Notes: a model not told the origin generated them from the letters alone. A DNA stretch of 64,000 bases from Cohnella endophytica (GCF_003628305.1 NZ_RBZM01000001.1:248001-312000), one strand, 5' to 3'; counted from the stretch's first letter, positions 9,068-18,530 are shown. Made by a program: numbers and translations.

Positions 9068-10282
9068 GTGAATCACAAAGAAAGATTGTGGACGAAAGAT
9101 TTTATTTTGCTTGGATACTCCAATTTGTTCTTGTTTTTAGCTTTCGAAATGTTGATGCCGATCCTGCCTCTTCATATGGAGACAATAGGAGGTACGTCTT
9201 CCGAGATCGGAATCGTCATGGGAATTTTTACGGTCACCGCGATTTTGATTCGGCTGTTCACGGGTTTTTTCGCCGACAAGATCGGCATAAAGTCTCTACT
9301 CGTTATCGGCGGGATCATCTGTCTGGTTGCAACCGGACTCTACGACGTAGCCATGGTTGTGGTCTGGTTGATTATGTTCCGTCTTCTTCACGGCGTCGGG
9401 TTCGGCATTGCTACGACTTTGTACGGTACGGCGGCAGCCGATATGATTCCGCCTTCCCGAATGGGCGAGGGCATGGGGTACTTCGGGTTATCCAACACGA
9501 TCGCGGTGTCGATCGGACCTTTCATCGGCGTCATCTTGTTCGAACACGCCGGTTACGATATCGCTATCGTGATCGCAACGGCTTTCCTAGTGATATCAAG
9601 CTTCTTTAATATCATAATGAAGATACCGCGAAGCGCGCCTGCCCATAAGCAGAATACGCCTGTGGAGAAGTTCGTTGCCGAACCCTTCCTCTCCCGTCTG
9701 GTCAATCGTCAAGCGTTGTTTCCTTCATTGCTTGGCATGCTGTCGGGTTTTGGATTCGGTGCGATTATTAGCTTCATAGCGCTCTTCGGGAAGGAAGCGG
9801 GGCTTGCTAATATCGGCTATTTCTTTCTTGTCACCTCTATTTTCGAGGTGTTGGTTCGATTCGTTTCAGGGAAAATTTTCGATGCCAAAGGTCCTTTTTG
9901 GGTCATCGTTCCCTCCGCATTTCTAACCTGCTTGGCGACCGTAATGCTTTCCTATGCGACGAATATGGGAACGATGCTGGGAGCAGCCGCCGTGTTCGGT
10001 ATCGGCTTCGGGGCGTTATTCCCCGCTCTTCAAGCGTGGATCATTAATCGAGTAGAACCGAATGCACGCACTTCAGCTACCGCGACCTTCTTTAATTTGT
10101 TCGATATCGGAATCGCGGGCGGCGCTGCCTTGTTAGGACTTGTTGCCGGGTTCGTGGGTTATGGAATGATGTATCGTCTATCAAGTCTATTTTACATCGC
10201 GTTGATCGTTGTATACGTGGCGTCGGAATGGAAGTCTCGTCAGAAGAAGAGAGGACTTAATGATCGGCAGTTGACGTTATAG
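9068..10282 (+). CDS. MFS transporter
   Basis: 404 residues with about twelve membrane segments and the MFS loop-2/3 motif GFFADKIGIKSLL after segment two. GTG start with AGGAGAG seven bases before it. 32 bases after the response regulator, so probably co-transcribed. Resembles drug/sugar efflux MFS proteins (YfcJ/AraJ-like range); substrate cannot be told from sequence. In this setting a sugar-efflux or substrate-balancing role is plausible but unproven. Confidence 0.85.
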   Translation: MNHKERLWTKDFILLGYSNLFLFLAFEMLMPILPLHMETIGGTSSEIGIVMGIFTVTAILIRLFTGFFADKIGIKSLLVIGGIICLVATGLYDVAMVVVWLIMFRLLHGVGFGIATTLYGTAAADMIPPSRMGEGMGYFGLSNTIAVSIGPFIGVILFEHAGYDIAIVIATAFLVISSFFNIIMKIPRSAPAHKQNTPVEKFVAEPFLSRLVNRQALFPSLLGMLSGFGFGAIISFIALFGKEAGLANIGYFFLVTSIFEVLVRFVSGKIFDAKGPFWVIVPSAFLTCLATVMLSYATNMGTMLGAAAVFGIGFGALFPALQAWIINRVEPNARTSATATFFNLFDIGIAGGAALLGLVAGFVGYGMMYRLSSLFYIALIVVYVASEWKSRQKKRGLNDRQLTL

Positions 10283-10313
10283 TCGCGCTTGATAATAGAT
10301 TCGATGCAGAAAG

Positions 10314-10339
10314 AAGCTCGCGTTAATCGCGGGCTTTTT
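10314..10339 (+). terminator. Terminator after MFS gene
   Basis: AGCTCGCG-TTAAT-CGCGGGCT stem followed by five T residues; closes the sugar-uptake island. Confidence 0.85.
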
Positions 10340-10434
10340 GGTGCGTTTGAAGGAAATGAATCGTAACTGTTGAATCTTGTACATATCGAATATCACTCAT
10401 TCTTTAACCGAAGTACGGCGGAGGGATCAACCTT

Positions 10435-13400
10435 GTGATGAACAAGCAAGCGAAGACAAGCGCGATAATCGGATTTTCCCTGTTTCTACTCTTGCTGATC
10501 GCTTTACTGTTTCCAGCGGCATCGGCGTTCGCGGAGAACGGGGAAACGAATCTCGTTATTAACGGCAGCTTCGAGGAAGTTAATGCCGATGAGCCGACGA
10601 ATTGGAGCAAGGATGCTTATTTGGCCGGCGATGAAAATAGCTTGATGAAGGTAGTGGAGGGAGACGCGCACTCGGGTTCGCGCTTTGCAACCATAGAGAG
10701 CTTTCAGCCGAACGACGCCAAGTGGGTACAGACGGTATCGGTTCAACCCGATTCGTTGTATAAACTTAGCTGTTGGGTCAGGGTCGTTCAAGCCGGGGAA
10801 GGCGCTACCGGAGCGAATATCTCCGTTCTTGGGATCGGTACGACATCGCGGGATTTGACTGACTCGGCCGGCGGTTGGGAGAACGTTGAACTCGTCGGCC
10901 GTACGGGGGCAGGGCAGAACCAAATTACGGTTGCGGTCCGGCTTGGCGGTTATGGAAGCCTGAACGCGGGCAGAGCCGATTTCGACGATTTCCGAATGGA
11001 AAAGCTCGATGAAGCTCCCGCCGGAGCGGTCGTCGTCCCCTTCGAGCCAGCCGCGGATCAGGGAGCGGCCAGCGGGTCGGAGTCGGTTCCATCGCACTCC
11101 GGATTCTCGGGGTGGATGATCTTCTACGGCGTGGCCTATGCGGCGATGGGCGTCTATTTGTTGTCCCGTTACCGTAACCGCTCGACTATAGCATCCGATA
11201 AAGCTCCAGAAGTAAGCATAAATCGGACGTGGCTCGTCATCGTCGTGTTCGGGGGCGCTTTTCTGTTGAGGCTCGTATGCGCGCCGATGCTTCAAGGGCA
11301 TCCGATAGATATATTCGATTTTATGGCTTGGGCGGACCAGGCCTATCGGAATGGTTTGTCTAACTTCTATAACGGCCAGGTGTTCGCGGATTATCCGCCG
11401 GGGTACATCTACGTGTTATACGTCCTCGGTCTAATCAAGTCGTGGTTCGGTTTGGCTCCGGAGTCGTCCGCGTCGATCATTCTGATTAAATTTCCGGCAA
11501 TGGTCGCCGATCTCGTGACGGGCTGGTTCATCTACAAAATGGCACTGCGTCTATGGGACGAGAAAACGGCTCTGTTAGCCGCGCTGCTGTACGTGCTGAA
11601 TCCGCTCGTGTTCTTGGATTCCGTGTTATGGGGCCAAATGGATTCCGTATTTTGTCTGTTAGTCGTGTTAATGCTTCTTTTCCTGCATAAACAAAAGCTG
11701 ACGGCGGCTACCGTCTTATTCGTAATCGCGATATTGATAAAGCCTCAATCGCTTATTTTCGCGCCGCTGCTTCTCTTATCGATTCGATTCCGGAAAGAAA
11801 CGTTAAACGCGGCGATTTACGGATTATTCGCTTTCGTAGCGATCACGTTGCCTTTCTCGATTCGGGAAGGTCCTTTGTGGATTTTTAAGCATTACAAAGC
11901 GATGTTCGGATTGTATCCGTATGCTACGTTTAACGCGTTTAACGGTTATGCCTTGCTTGGCGCAAATGGCGTCGAGACGAGTCAAAAGTGGTGGGGGATC
12001 ACCTTCGCTACATGGGATGTTCTGGCTATCGCGATTATCGTCCTAATCGCTGGGTTTTTTCTGCTTCGAAGCCGCAGGGAGGGGAATATTTTCTACGCGG
12101 CCTTCCTGATCGCCTTGCTCGTGTTCGCGTTTAAGACCGGACTTCACGAACGCTACGGTTATGCGACCGTTCCGCTTGCGCTCATGTGTTGGCTTCGTTT
12201 CCGGGATACTCGCGTGTTCGCGCTATTTCTAGGCGTTTCGATCACGAATTTCGCCAATGTAGCTTACGTGCTGAAATTCGGACTCCGACACGACTATTTT
12301 ATCCCGAACGGCAACGGATTCATGAACCTCGTCGCTTTCACGAACGTATGTCTCGCGATTTATGCCGTATGGGTGGGATATGAGCTCCTGATCAAAAAAA
12401 CGAGCGTCGTACAGGATAAGGGAATAAAATCGGTAGTTAAACCCGGAGTAAAGACGGGAATAAAAACGAGAATAAAAACGACGATAGCCAAGATCGAAAC
12501 GCCCGCTCCGATGATTCGCCGGGACTATCTCGCGATGACCGTCATTACGGTCGTGTATGCAGCGATTGCCTTGTTCCAGCTCGGCTCGAGCGTCGCCCCG
12601 CAGAGCTTCTGGAAGCCGGTATCGCAAGGGGAAAGCGCGATCGCCGATTTCGGAAGCGCGCAACAAGTAGGAGCGATAGAATGGTACGGGGGCATCGGCA
12701 ATGGCAGTTTTCAAATCGAGTCCTCTGAAGACAGGCAAACCTGGACTTTATTAACGAACATCGACTTGAATGATGGCACCGTATTCCAATGGAAGAAGAT
12801 TCAGGCCTCGGTTACGACTCGTTACGTGAAAATCGAATCGATTCAGCCGGGCGCGGCACTAGGCGAAATGGCTTTCCTAGGAGCGGATCAGAAGCTCATT
12901 TCCTTGGTCGGCGAGGGTTTGTCTTCACCGGCGTTCGATGAACAGCGTACCGTTCCGATACGACCGTCCTATCTGAATAGCATGTATTTCGATGAGATCT
13001 ACCACGCTCGAACCGCTTACGAGAATTTGCATCATATGGAACCTTACGAGTCGACCCATCCCCCCCTCGGAAAAGTCATAATCTCCGCCGGGGTGGCCAT
13101 ATTGGGCATGAATCCGTTCGGTTGGCGAATTGCAGGCGTGCTCTTCGGTATTGCGATCGTACCGTTAATGTATCTTTTCGGTAAGCGATTGTTCAGGGAG
13201 ACTCGTTACGCTGCTCTAGCATCGATTCTGATCGCTTTCGACTTCATGTTATTTACGCAGAGCCGATTGGCAACCGTCGATACCTTCGCCGTATTTTTCA
13301 TCCTGCTCGCTTACGAACGCATGCATCGTTACTATGTGATGAACTTCTATAAGGACAAGCTCTTGAAGACTTTAGCGCCTCTTGCGCTAAGCGGACTTGC

Positions 13401-14190
13401 TTTCGGTCTAGCATCCGCGACCAAGTGGATCGGGCTGTATGCGGGCGCGGGATTGGCCATCCTGTTCTTTCTCTCTTTATGGAAAAGATATAAGGAGTAC
13501 CAGGGAAACAGACAGCTTCTTTTCGGAAAAAATGCGCTCTGGACTTTGCTCTCGTGCGGGTTGTTTTTTATCGTTGTGCCTTTGATGATCTACACGGCTT
13601 CGTATATTCCTTTTATGCTCGTGCCTGGTGCCGGGCATGGGTGGAAGAACGTGATCTCCTATCAGAAATTTATGTTCGATTACCATAGCAAGCTGAACGC
13701 TACGCATCCTTTCTCGTCGACATGGTGGGAGTGGCCGATCATCCGCAAGCCGATTTGGTATTATGGAAGCTCCGAACTCGCACCGGGCAAAATGTCGAGC
13801 ATCGTGGCCATGGGTAACCCTGCGGTTTGGTGGGCGGGGACGATTGCGGCGATCGCTACGTTCCGCTCGGCATGGAAAAGAAAAAACGACGACATGACGG
13901 TCGTCCTGGTCGGAATACTAGCGGCCTATGTTCCTTGGGTTCTCGTCTCCAGGCTAACCTTTATCTATCATTTTTTCGCTTGCGTGCCTTTTCTCGTGTT
14001 ATGCATAGTCTATTGGATTCGAAAAATCGAAGAGGGGAATCCCCTTTATCGAAAATGGACGCACCTGTATACGGGAGCAGTCGTGCTGTTGTTCGTGCTG
14101 TATTATCCGATTCTCTCGGGAACGGAAATTTACGTCTCTTACGCCGACGGAGTTCTGAAATGGTTTAAGGGGTGGATCTTTCACGGTTAA
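10435..14190 (+). CDS. Large membrane protein with two GT-C glycosyltransferase modules plus two carbohydrate-binding-like modules
   Basis: 1251 residues. Order: membrane anchor (about 10-31); beta-rich CBM4/9-like module starting NLVINGSFEEV (about 32-200); membrane segment (about 225-245); first GT-C unit (about 265-660) with HPIDIFDFMAWAD and DYPPGY; a short basic repeat linker (IKTRIKT, about 660-690); another membrane segment; F5/8C-like module (about 715-822); second GT-C unit (about 845-1251) with MYFDEIYHARTAYE and THPPLGK, the signature of protein-O-mannosyltransferase-like GT39 enzymes. Such enzymes use polyprenyl-phosphate sugars outside the membrane. GGAGGG precedes GTG at 10435 and ATG at 10438; either could start. 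Acceptor unknown. Two catalytic-type units in one chain is unusual. Confidence 0.8.
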   Translation: MMNKQAKTSAIIGFSLFLLLLIALLFPAASAFAENGETNLVINGSFEEVNADEPTNWSKDAYLAGDENSLMKVVEGDAHSGSRFATIESFQPNDAKWVQTVSVQPDSLYKLSCWVRVVQAGEGATGANISVLGIGTTSRDLTDSAGGWENVELVGRTGAGQNQITVAVRLGGYGSLNAGRADFDDFRMEKLDEAPAGAVVVPFEPAADQGAASGSESVPSHSGFSGWMIFYGVAYAAMGVYLLSRYRNRSTIASDKAPEVSINRTWLVIVVFGGAFLLRLVCAPMLQGHPIDIFDFMAWADQAYRNGLSNFYNGQVFADYPPGYIYVLYVLGLIKSWFGLAPESSASIILIKFPAMVADLVTGWFIYKMALRLWDEKTALLAALLYVLNPLVFLDSVLWGQMDSVFCLLVVLMLLFLHKQKLTAATVLFVIAILIKPQSLIFAPLLLLSIRFRKETLNAAIYGLFAFVAITLPFSIREGPLWIFKHYKAMFGLYPYATFNAFNGYALLGANGVETSQKWWGITFATWDVLAIAIIVLIAGFFLLRSRREGNIFYAAFLIALLVFAFKTGLHERYGYATVPLALMCWLRFRDTRVFALFLGVSITNFANVAYVLKFGLRHDYFIPNGNGFMNLVAFTNVCLAIYAVWVGYELLIKKTSVVQDKGIKSVVKPGVKTGIKTRIKTTIAKIETPAPMIRRDYLAMTVITVVYAAIALFQLGSSVAPQSFWKPVSQGESAIADFGSAQQVGAIEWYGGIGNGSFQIESSEDRQTWTLLTNIDLNDGTVFQWKKIQASVTTRYVKIESIQPGAALGEMAFLGADQKLISLVGEGLSSPAFDEQRTVPIRPSYLNSMYFDEIYHARTAYENLHHMEPYESTHPPLGKVIISAGVAILGMNPFGWRIAGVLFGIAIVPLMYLFGKRLFRETRYAALASILIAFDFMLFTQSRLATVDTFAVFFILLAYERMHRYYVMNFYKDKLLKTLAPLALSGLAFGLASATKWIGLYAGAGLAILFFLSLWKRYKEYQGNRQLLFGKNALWTLLSCGLFFIVVPLMIYTASYIPFMLVPGAGHGWKNVISYQKFMFDYHSKLNATHPFSSTWWEWPIIRKPIWYYGSSELAPGKMSSIVAMGNPAVWWAGTIAAIATFRSAWKRKNDDMTVVLVGILAAYVPWVLVSRLTFIYHFFACVPFLVLCIVYWIRKIEEGNPLYRKWTHLYTGAVVLLFVLYYPILSGTEIYVSYADGVLKWFKGWIFHG

Positions 14191-14205
14191 GCAAGAGTTG
14201 GAGCA

Positions 14206-14236
14206 GGGAGGGGAAGATTTCTTCCCCTCCCTTTTA
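14206..14236 (+). terminator. Terminator after glycosyltransferase gene
   Basis: Perfect 11-pair stem GGGAGGGGAAG / CTTCCCCTCCC with an ATTT loop and four T residues. Confidence 0.9.
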
Positions 14237-14300
14237 ATGATCTTGGAATCGCATATATAATCCGTAGGATTGCTTCTTATCTGTTGATGCCCTCTGTTTC

Positions 14301-14306
14301 TATAAT
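14301..14306 (+). promoter_or_regulatory. -10 box candidate for alpha-1,3-glucanase gene
   Basis: Perfect TATAAT, 136 bases upstream of the start codon. The -35 region is poor. A cre site lies shortly downstream of the expected transcription start. Confidence 0.5.
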
Positions 14307-14332
14307 GAGGATATCTAAATGAAAGGAGGTAA

Positions 14333-14346
14333 TGTAAGCGCTGTCA
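14333..14346 (+). promoter_or_regulatory. Perfect cre (CcpA) site in the glucanase leader
   Basis: TGTAAGCGCTGTCA matches all 14 positions of TGWAANCGNTNWCA. It lies about 27 bases past the -10 box, so bound CcpA would block RNA polymerase and repress the glucanase when preferred sugars are available. Match is seen; regulation is inferred from the family. Confidence 0.75.
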
Positions 14347-14442
14347 TTCTGAGGACGAAGGAGGACTTCAACCCAAGCATCAGAGCGTAAGCGGAGAGGT
14401 AAGTATTTAATTGCATTAAACAAATTGATGAGGAGGAATATA

Positions 14443-17400
14443 ATGCGCAACAAGTATGTCGCATGGTCTCTAGTAGTCACGATGCTGTTCGCGAGTTTGT
14501 TCATGGCTATCGGTCCTTTTGCTCCGACTCCCGCCTCCGCGGCCGGAGGAGCTAACCTCGCGCTAGGCAAAACCGTATCGGCGAGCGGCCAATCCGATGT
14601 GTATACGCCGACTAACGTGAACGACGGCAATCAAGCCACGTATTGGGAAAGCACGAACAACGCGTTCCCGCAATGGGTTCAGATCGATCTTGGCTCGAAT
14701 ACGAGCATCGATCAAGTCGTGCTGAAGCTTCCCGCGGGCTGGGGAACGCGTACGCAGACGTTGACCGTTCAAGGCAGCACGAACGGCTCGACGTTCACGA
14801 ACCTCGTAGGCTCCGCCGGTTATGTATTCAACCCTTCGGTTGCGAATAACTCGGTCACGATCAATTTCACGGCGGCGAGCACGCGTTACGTCCGCCTGAA
14901 CTTCACGGCGAATACGGGCTGGCCGGCAGGACAATTGTCCGAGTTCGAAATCTATGGCGCCAGCGGTCCTACACCAACTCCGACGCCAACGCCTTCGAAC
15001 GTCTACCAAGCCGAATCGGCAGCGCTGACCGGCGGAGCGAAAGTTAATACAGACCATACGGGCTACTCCGGGACCGGTTTCGTTGACGGATACTGGACGC
15101 AAGGCGCGACGACGACCTTTACGGTTAACGTAGCGTCCGCCGGAAACTACAACTCGACGCTGAAGTACGGAAACGCGAACGGCAGCGCGCAGACGTTAAG
15201 CCTCTACGTCAACGGAACGAAAATCCGGCAAACCACTTTGCCTAACTTGGCGAACTGGGATACTTGGGGGACTAAGGTAGAGACCATTACCTTGAATGCC
15301 GGTAATAACACGATCGCTTACAAATACGACGCGGGCGATACGGCCAACGTCAACCTTGACCAAATCACATTAGATCCAACTTCAGCCACACCAACACCTA
15401 CGCCAACTCCAACTCCAACGCCTACACCTACACCTACACCTACACCTACACCTACACCTACACCTACACCTACACCTACACCTACACCTACACCTACACC
15501 TACACCTACACCTACACCTACACCTACACCAACACCAACACCTACGCCAACACCTACGCCAACACCTACGCCAACACCTACGCCAACGCCTCCACCAGGC
15601 AGCAATATCGCGATCGGTAAACCGATTACCGCATCTTCCTCGACGCAGAATTTCGTGGCAACGAACGCGAACGACAACGACACTAACACTTATTGGGAAG
15701 GTAGCTCCAATCCAAGTACGCTGACGCTTGATCTCGGAGCGAACCAAAATATTACGTCGATCGTGCTGAAGCTGAACCCTGCGACGGTCTGGTCTACACG
15801 CACGCAAACGATTCAAGTGCTCGGCCACGACCAAAACACGACGACATTCGGCAACCTGGTATCAGCGCAAACGTATACGTTTAATCCGGCTACCGGCAAC
15901 TCCGTAACGATTCCGGTTACGGCGACGGTTAAGCGTCTGCAGTTGAACATTACGTCGAACTCCGGTGCTCCCGCAGGACAGATCGCCGAGTTCCAAGTGT
16001 TCGGCTCGCCAGCGCCAAATCCTGATCTGACGATTACGGGCATGTCTTGGACGCCTGTATCACCGGACGAGACCAACGCGATTACGTTGAACGCTACCGT
16101 TAAGAACATAGGTAACGCCAGCTCGCCGGCGACTACGGTCAATTTCTACTTGAACAATGAGCTTGCGGGCTTCGCTCAAGTAGGCGCTCTGGCCGCAGGC
16201 GCTTCGTCCACGGTATCACTGAATGCCGGCACGAAAACCGCCGCGACTTATACGGTGAGCTCGATAGTAGACGAGAGCAACGCGATCATCGAGCAGAACA
16301 AGTCGAACAATAGTTATACGAACTCTTCGACTCTCATCGTCGTTCCCGTATCAAGTTCCGACTTGATCGGTACCACTTCCTGGTCCCCAAGTACACCGGT
16401 CGTCAATAATTCGGTTGCATTTACGGTAAACCTCAAGAATCAAGGGACGATTGCTTCGGCGGGCGGCGCTCATGGCATTACGCTCGTCATTAAGAATTCC
16501 GCAGGTACTACGCTCCAAACTCTTACCGGCTCGTATTCCGGAGTATTAGCTTCGGGAGCTTCCGTTAACGTCGCCATTCCCGGGACCTGGACAGCGGTAA
16601 ACGGGAATTACACCGTAACGACTACCGTTGCGGCAGATGCCAACGAAGTCGCGACCAAACAGGCGAACAACGTCAACACTTCGAACTTGGTCGTGTATGC
16701 GCAACGCGGCGCTAGCGTGCCGTATAGCCGCTATGATACCGAGGATGCTACTCTTGGCGGCGGAGCCGCATTAAGAACCGCACCGACGTTTAATCAAGCG
16801 CTGACCGCGTCGGAAGCTTCCGGCCAGAGTTATGTCACGCTGCCTTCCAACGGCTCCAATCTTCAATGGACCGTACGGCAAGGGCAAGGCGGCGCGGGCG
16901 TCACGATGAGATTTACGATGCCCGATTCGTCGGACGGCATGGGCTTAAGCGGTTCGCTTGACGTGTACGTCAACGGAACCAAGGTTAAGACGGTTTCGTT
17001 AACGTCCTACTATAGCTGGCAATATTTCTCGGGAGACATGCCGGCGGATACGCCAAGCGGCGGACGACCGCTATTCCGTTTCGATGAAGTGCATTGGAAA
17101 CTGAATACGCCGCTTCAACCCGGCGATACGATCCGGATTCAGAAAGGAAACGATAGCATCGAATACGGCGTCGACTTCATCGAGATCGAGCCGGTTCCAT
17201 CCGCAATCGCCCGTCCGTCTAACTCGGTATCCGTTACGGACTACGGCGCCGTCGCGAACGACGGCCAAGATGACCTAGCGGCCTTCAATGCTGCCGTAAC
17301 CGCGGCGGTAGCCGGCGGTAAAACCTTGTATATTCCCGAAGGAACTTTTAACCTGAGCAGCATGTGGCAGATCGGTACGGCAAGCAATTTGATCAATAAC

Positions 17401-18408
17401 CTTACAGTAACGGGCGCGGGGTACTGGTACACGAACATCCAGTTCACGAACCCTAACGCGGCTGGCGGCGGAATCTCGCTTCGGATGTCTGGGAAGCTTG
17501 ATTTCGGCAACGTATATCTCAATTCGAACTTGCGTTCGAGATACGGCCAGAATGCGATTTACAAAGGGTTCATGGATAACTTCGGAACGAATTCCGTCAT
17601 TCACGACGTCTGGGTCGAACATTTCGAATGCGGTTTCTGGGTAGGGGATTATGCGCATACTCCGGCGATTTTCGCGAACGGATTGTTGATCGAAAACAGC
17701 CGTATTCGCAATAACCTCGCCGACGGCGTCAACTTCGCCCAAGGAACGAGCAATTCTACCGTACGGAATAGCAGTCTTCGCAATAACGGCGATGACGCTC
17801 TTGCCGTATGGACCAGCAATGACAACGGTGCAACCGCGGGCGTAAACAATACTTTCTCTTATAACACTATCGAGGATAACTGGCGCGCGGGAGGAATTGC
17901 GTTCTTCGGAGGAAGCGGACATAAGGCCGATCACAATCTCATTATCGACACCGTAGGCGGTTCCGCTATTCGCATGAATACAGTGTTCCCGGGCTACCAT
18001 TTCCAGAACAATACGGGCATTACGTTCTCCGACACGACCATCATTAACAGCGGCACAAGCCAAGATCTGTACAACGGAGAACGCGGCGCGATCGACCTGG
18101 AAGCATCGAATGACGCCATTAAGAACGTCACGTTCACGAACATCGATATCATCAATTCTCAACGCGATGCGATACAGTTCGGTTACGGCGGCGGATTCCA
18201 GAACATCGTGTTCAACAACATCACGATTAACGGTACGGGGCGGGATGGCATAACCACCTCGCGGTTCTCAGGACCGCATCTGGGTGCGGCCATCTTCACT
18301 TACACCGGCAACGGCTCGGCTACGTTTAATCACCTGACGACGAGCAATGTCGCTTATCCGGGCCTGTATTACCTGCAGAGCGGATTTAACTTGACTATCA
18401 ATCCTTAA
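14443..18408 (+). CDS. Secreted alpha-1,3-glucanase (mutanase), GH87 type, multi-modular
   Basis: 1321 residues. Signal peptide to about residue 34 (ASA/A). Then discoidin 1 (about 36-170), CBM6/35-like module (187-313), a 70-residue Thr-Pro linker (316-385), discoidin 2 (387-523), two CARDB-like domains (526-751), a CBM6-like module (760-920) and a right-handed beta-helix (about 927-1320). The order discoidin-CBM6-TP linker-discoidin-catalytic is that of known Bacillus/Paenibacillus GH87 alpha-1,3-glucanases. Three aspartates, D1094 (NNLADGVN) and D1117/D1118 (NNGDDAL), have the 23/24-residue spacing I recall for the proposed catalytic trio of the Paenibacillus enzyme. Target: alpha-1,3-glucan of fungal walls or dental-type mutan. 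ATG at 14443 follows AGGAGG by six bases. Confidence 0.88.
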   Translation: MRNKYVAWSLVVTMLFASLFMAIGPFAPTPASAAGGANLALGKTVSASGQSDVYTPTNVNDGNQATYWESTNNAFPQWVQIDLGSNTSIDQVVLKLPAGWGTRTQTLTVQGSTNGSTFTNLVGSAGYVFNPSVANNSVTINFTAASTRYVRLNFTANTGWPAGQLSEFEIYGASGPTPTPTPTPSNVYQAESAALTGGAKVNTDHTGYSGTGFVDGYWTQGATTTFTVNVASAGNYNSTLKYGNANGSAQTLSLYVNGTKIRQTTLPNLANWDTWGTKVETITLNAGNNTIAYKYDAGDTANVNLDQITLDPTSATPTPTPTPTPTPTPTPTPTPTPTPTPTPTPTPTPTPTPTPTPTPTPTPTPTPTPTPTPTPTPTPTPTPPPGSNIAIGKPITASSSTQNFVATNANDNDTNTYWEGSSNPSTLTLDLGANQNITSIVLKLNPATVWSTRTQTIQVLGHDQNTTTFGNLVSAQTYTFNPATGNSVTIPVTATVKRLQLNITSNSGAPAGQIAEFQVFGSPAPNPDLTITGMSWTPVSPDETNAITLNATVKNIGNASSPATTVNFYLNNELAGFAQVGALAAGASSTVSLNAGTKTAATYTVSSIVDESNAIIEQNKSNNSYTNSSTLIVVPVSSSDLIGTTSWSPSTPVVNNSVAFTVNLKNQGTIASAGGAHGITLVIKNSAGTTLQTLTGSYSGVLASGASVNVAIPGTWTAVNGNYTVTTTVAADANEVATKQANNVNTSNLVVYAQRGASVPYSRYDTEDATLGGGAALRTAPTFNQALTASEASGQSYVTLPSNGSNLQWTVRQGQGGAGVTMRFTMPDSSDGMGLSGSLDVYVNGTKVKTVSLTSYYSWQYFSGDMPADTPSGGRPLFRFDEVHWKLNTPLQPGDTIRIQKGNDSIEYGVDFIEIEPVPSAIARPSNSVSVTDYGAVANDGQDDLAAFNAAVTAAVAGGKTLYIPEGTFNLSSMWQIGTASNLINNLTVTGAGYWYTNIQFTNPNAAGGGISLRMSGKLDFGNVYLNSNLRSRYGQNAIYKGFMDNFGTNSVIHDVWVEHFECGFWVGDYAHTPAIFANGLLIENSRIRNNLADGVNFAQGTSNSTVRNSSLRNNGDDALAVWTSNDNGATAGVNNTFSYNTIEDNWRAGGIAFFGGSGHKADHNLIIDTVGGSAIRMNTVFPGYHFQNNTGITFSDTTIINSGTSQDLYNGERGAIDLEASNDAIKNVTFTNIDIINSQRDAIQFGYGGGFQNIVFNNITINGTGRDGITTSRFSGPHLGAAIFTYTGNGSATFNHLTTSNVAYPGLYYLQSGFNLTINP
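15388..15597 (+). repeat. Thr-Pro linker microsatellite
   Basis: 210 bases encoding alternating Thr and Pro. The core at about 15421-15530 is an almost pure hexanucleotide CCTACA array of roughly 18 copies, flanked by degenerate CCAACA/CCTACG copies. In frame throughout; hexamer changes alter linker length without frameshift. Confidence 0.95.
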
Positions 18409-18430
18409 TCAAGCGGCTAGATCAGTAGGG

Positions 18431-18457
18431 AGGAGTTCTTCGGAACTCCTTCTTTTT
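18431..18457 (+). terminator. Terminator after glucanase gene
   Basis: AGGAGTTC-TTCG-GAACTCCT, a stable UUCG-capped stem, followed by a T-rich run with six consecutive T. Confidence 0.92.
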
Positions 18458-18488
18458 TGCGAGCCTTTTTGAAAAGCGCGTATGTTGG

Positions 18489-18494
18489 TATAAT
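18489..18494 (+). promoter_or_regulatory. -10 box candidate for arsR-type gene
   Basis: TATAAT 36 bases before the start codon. No convincing -35 box. Confidence 0.45.
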
Positions 18495-18530
18495 GTAGGA
18501 AAACGGTTCTTTGATTGAAGGTGAATTTGA

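Noticed and set aside
10504..11301. 265-codon minus-strand frame opposite the glycosyltransferase gene
   Set aside because: No recognisable domain, no start signal, and the plus frame is clearly coding.
14319..14390. 23-codon upstream frame in the glucanase leader
   Set aside because: Its ribosome binding site would lie before the expected transcription start, so it is probably chance.
15388..15597. Possible CRISPR array
   Set aside because: The repeats are continuous hexamers without spacers and lie in frame within a gene.
15318..15834. Long minus-strand frames rich in Gly-Val or Cys-Arg repeats
   Set aside because: They are the antisense reading of the Thr-Pro microsatellite of the glucanase gene and have no ribosome binding site.
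17275..18162. 295-codon minus-strand frame opposite the glucanase catalytic domain
   Set aside because: Antisense to well-conserved catalytic sequence and without family features.
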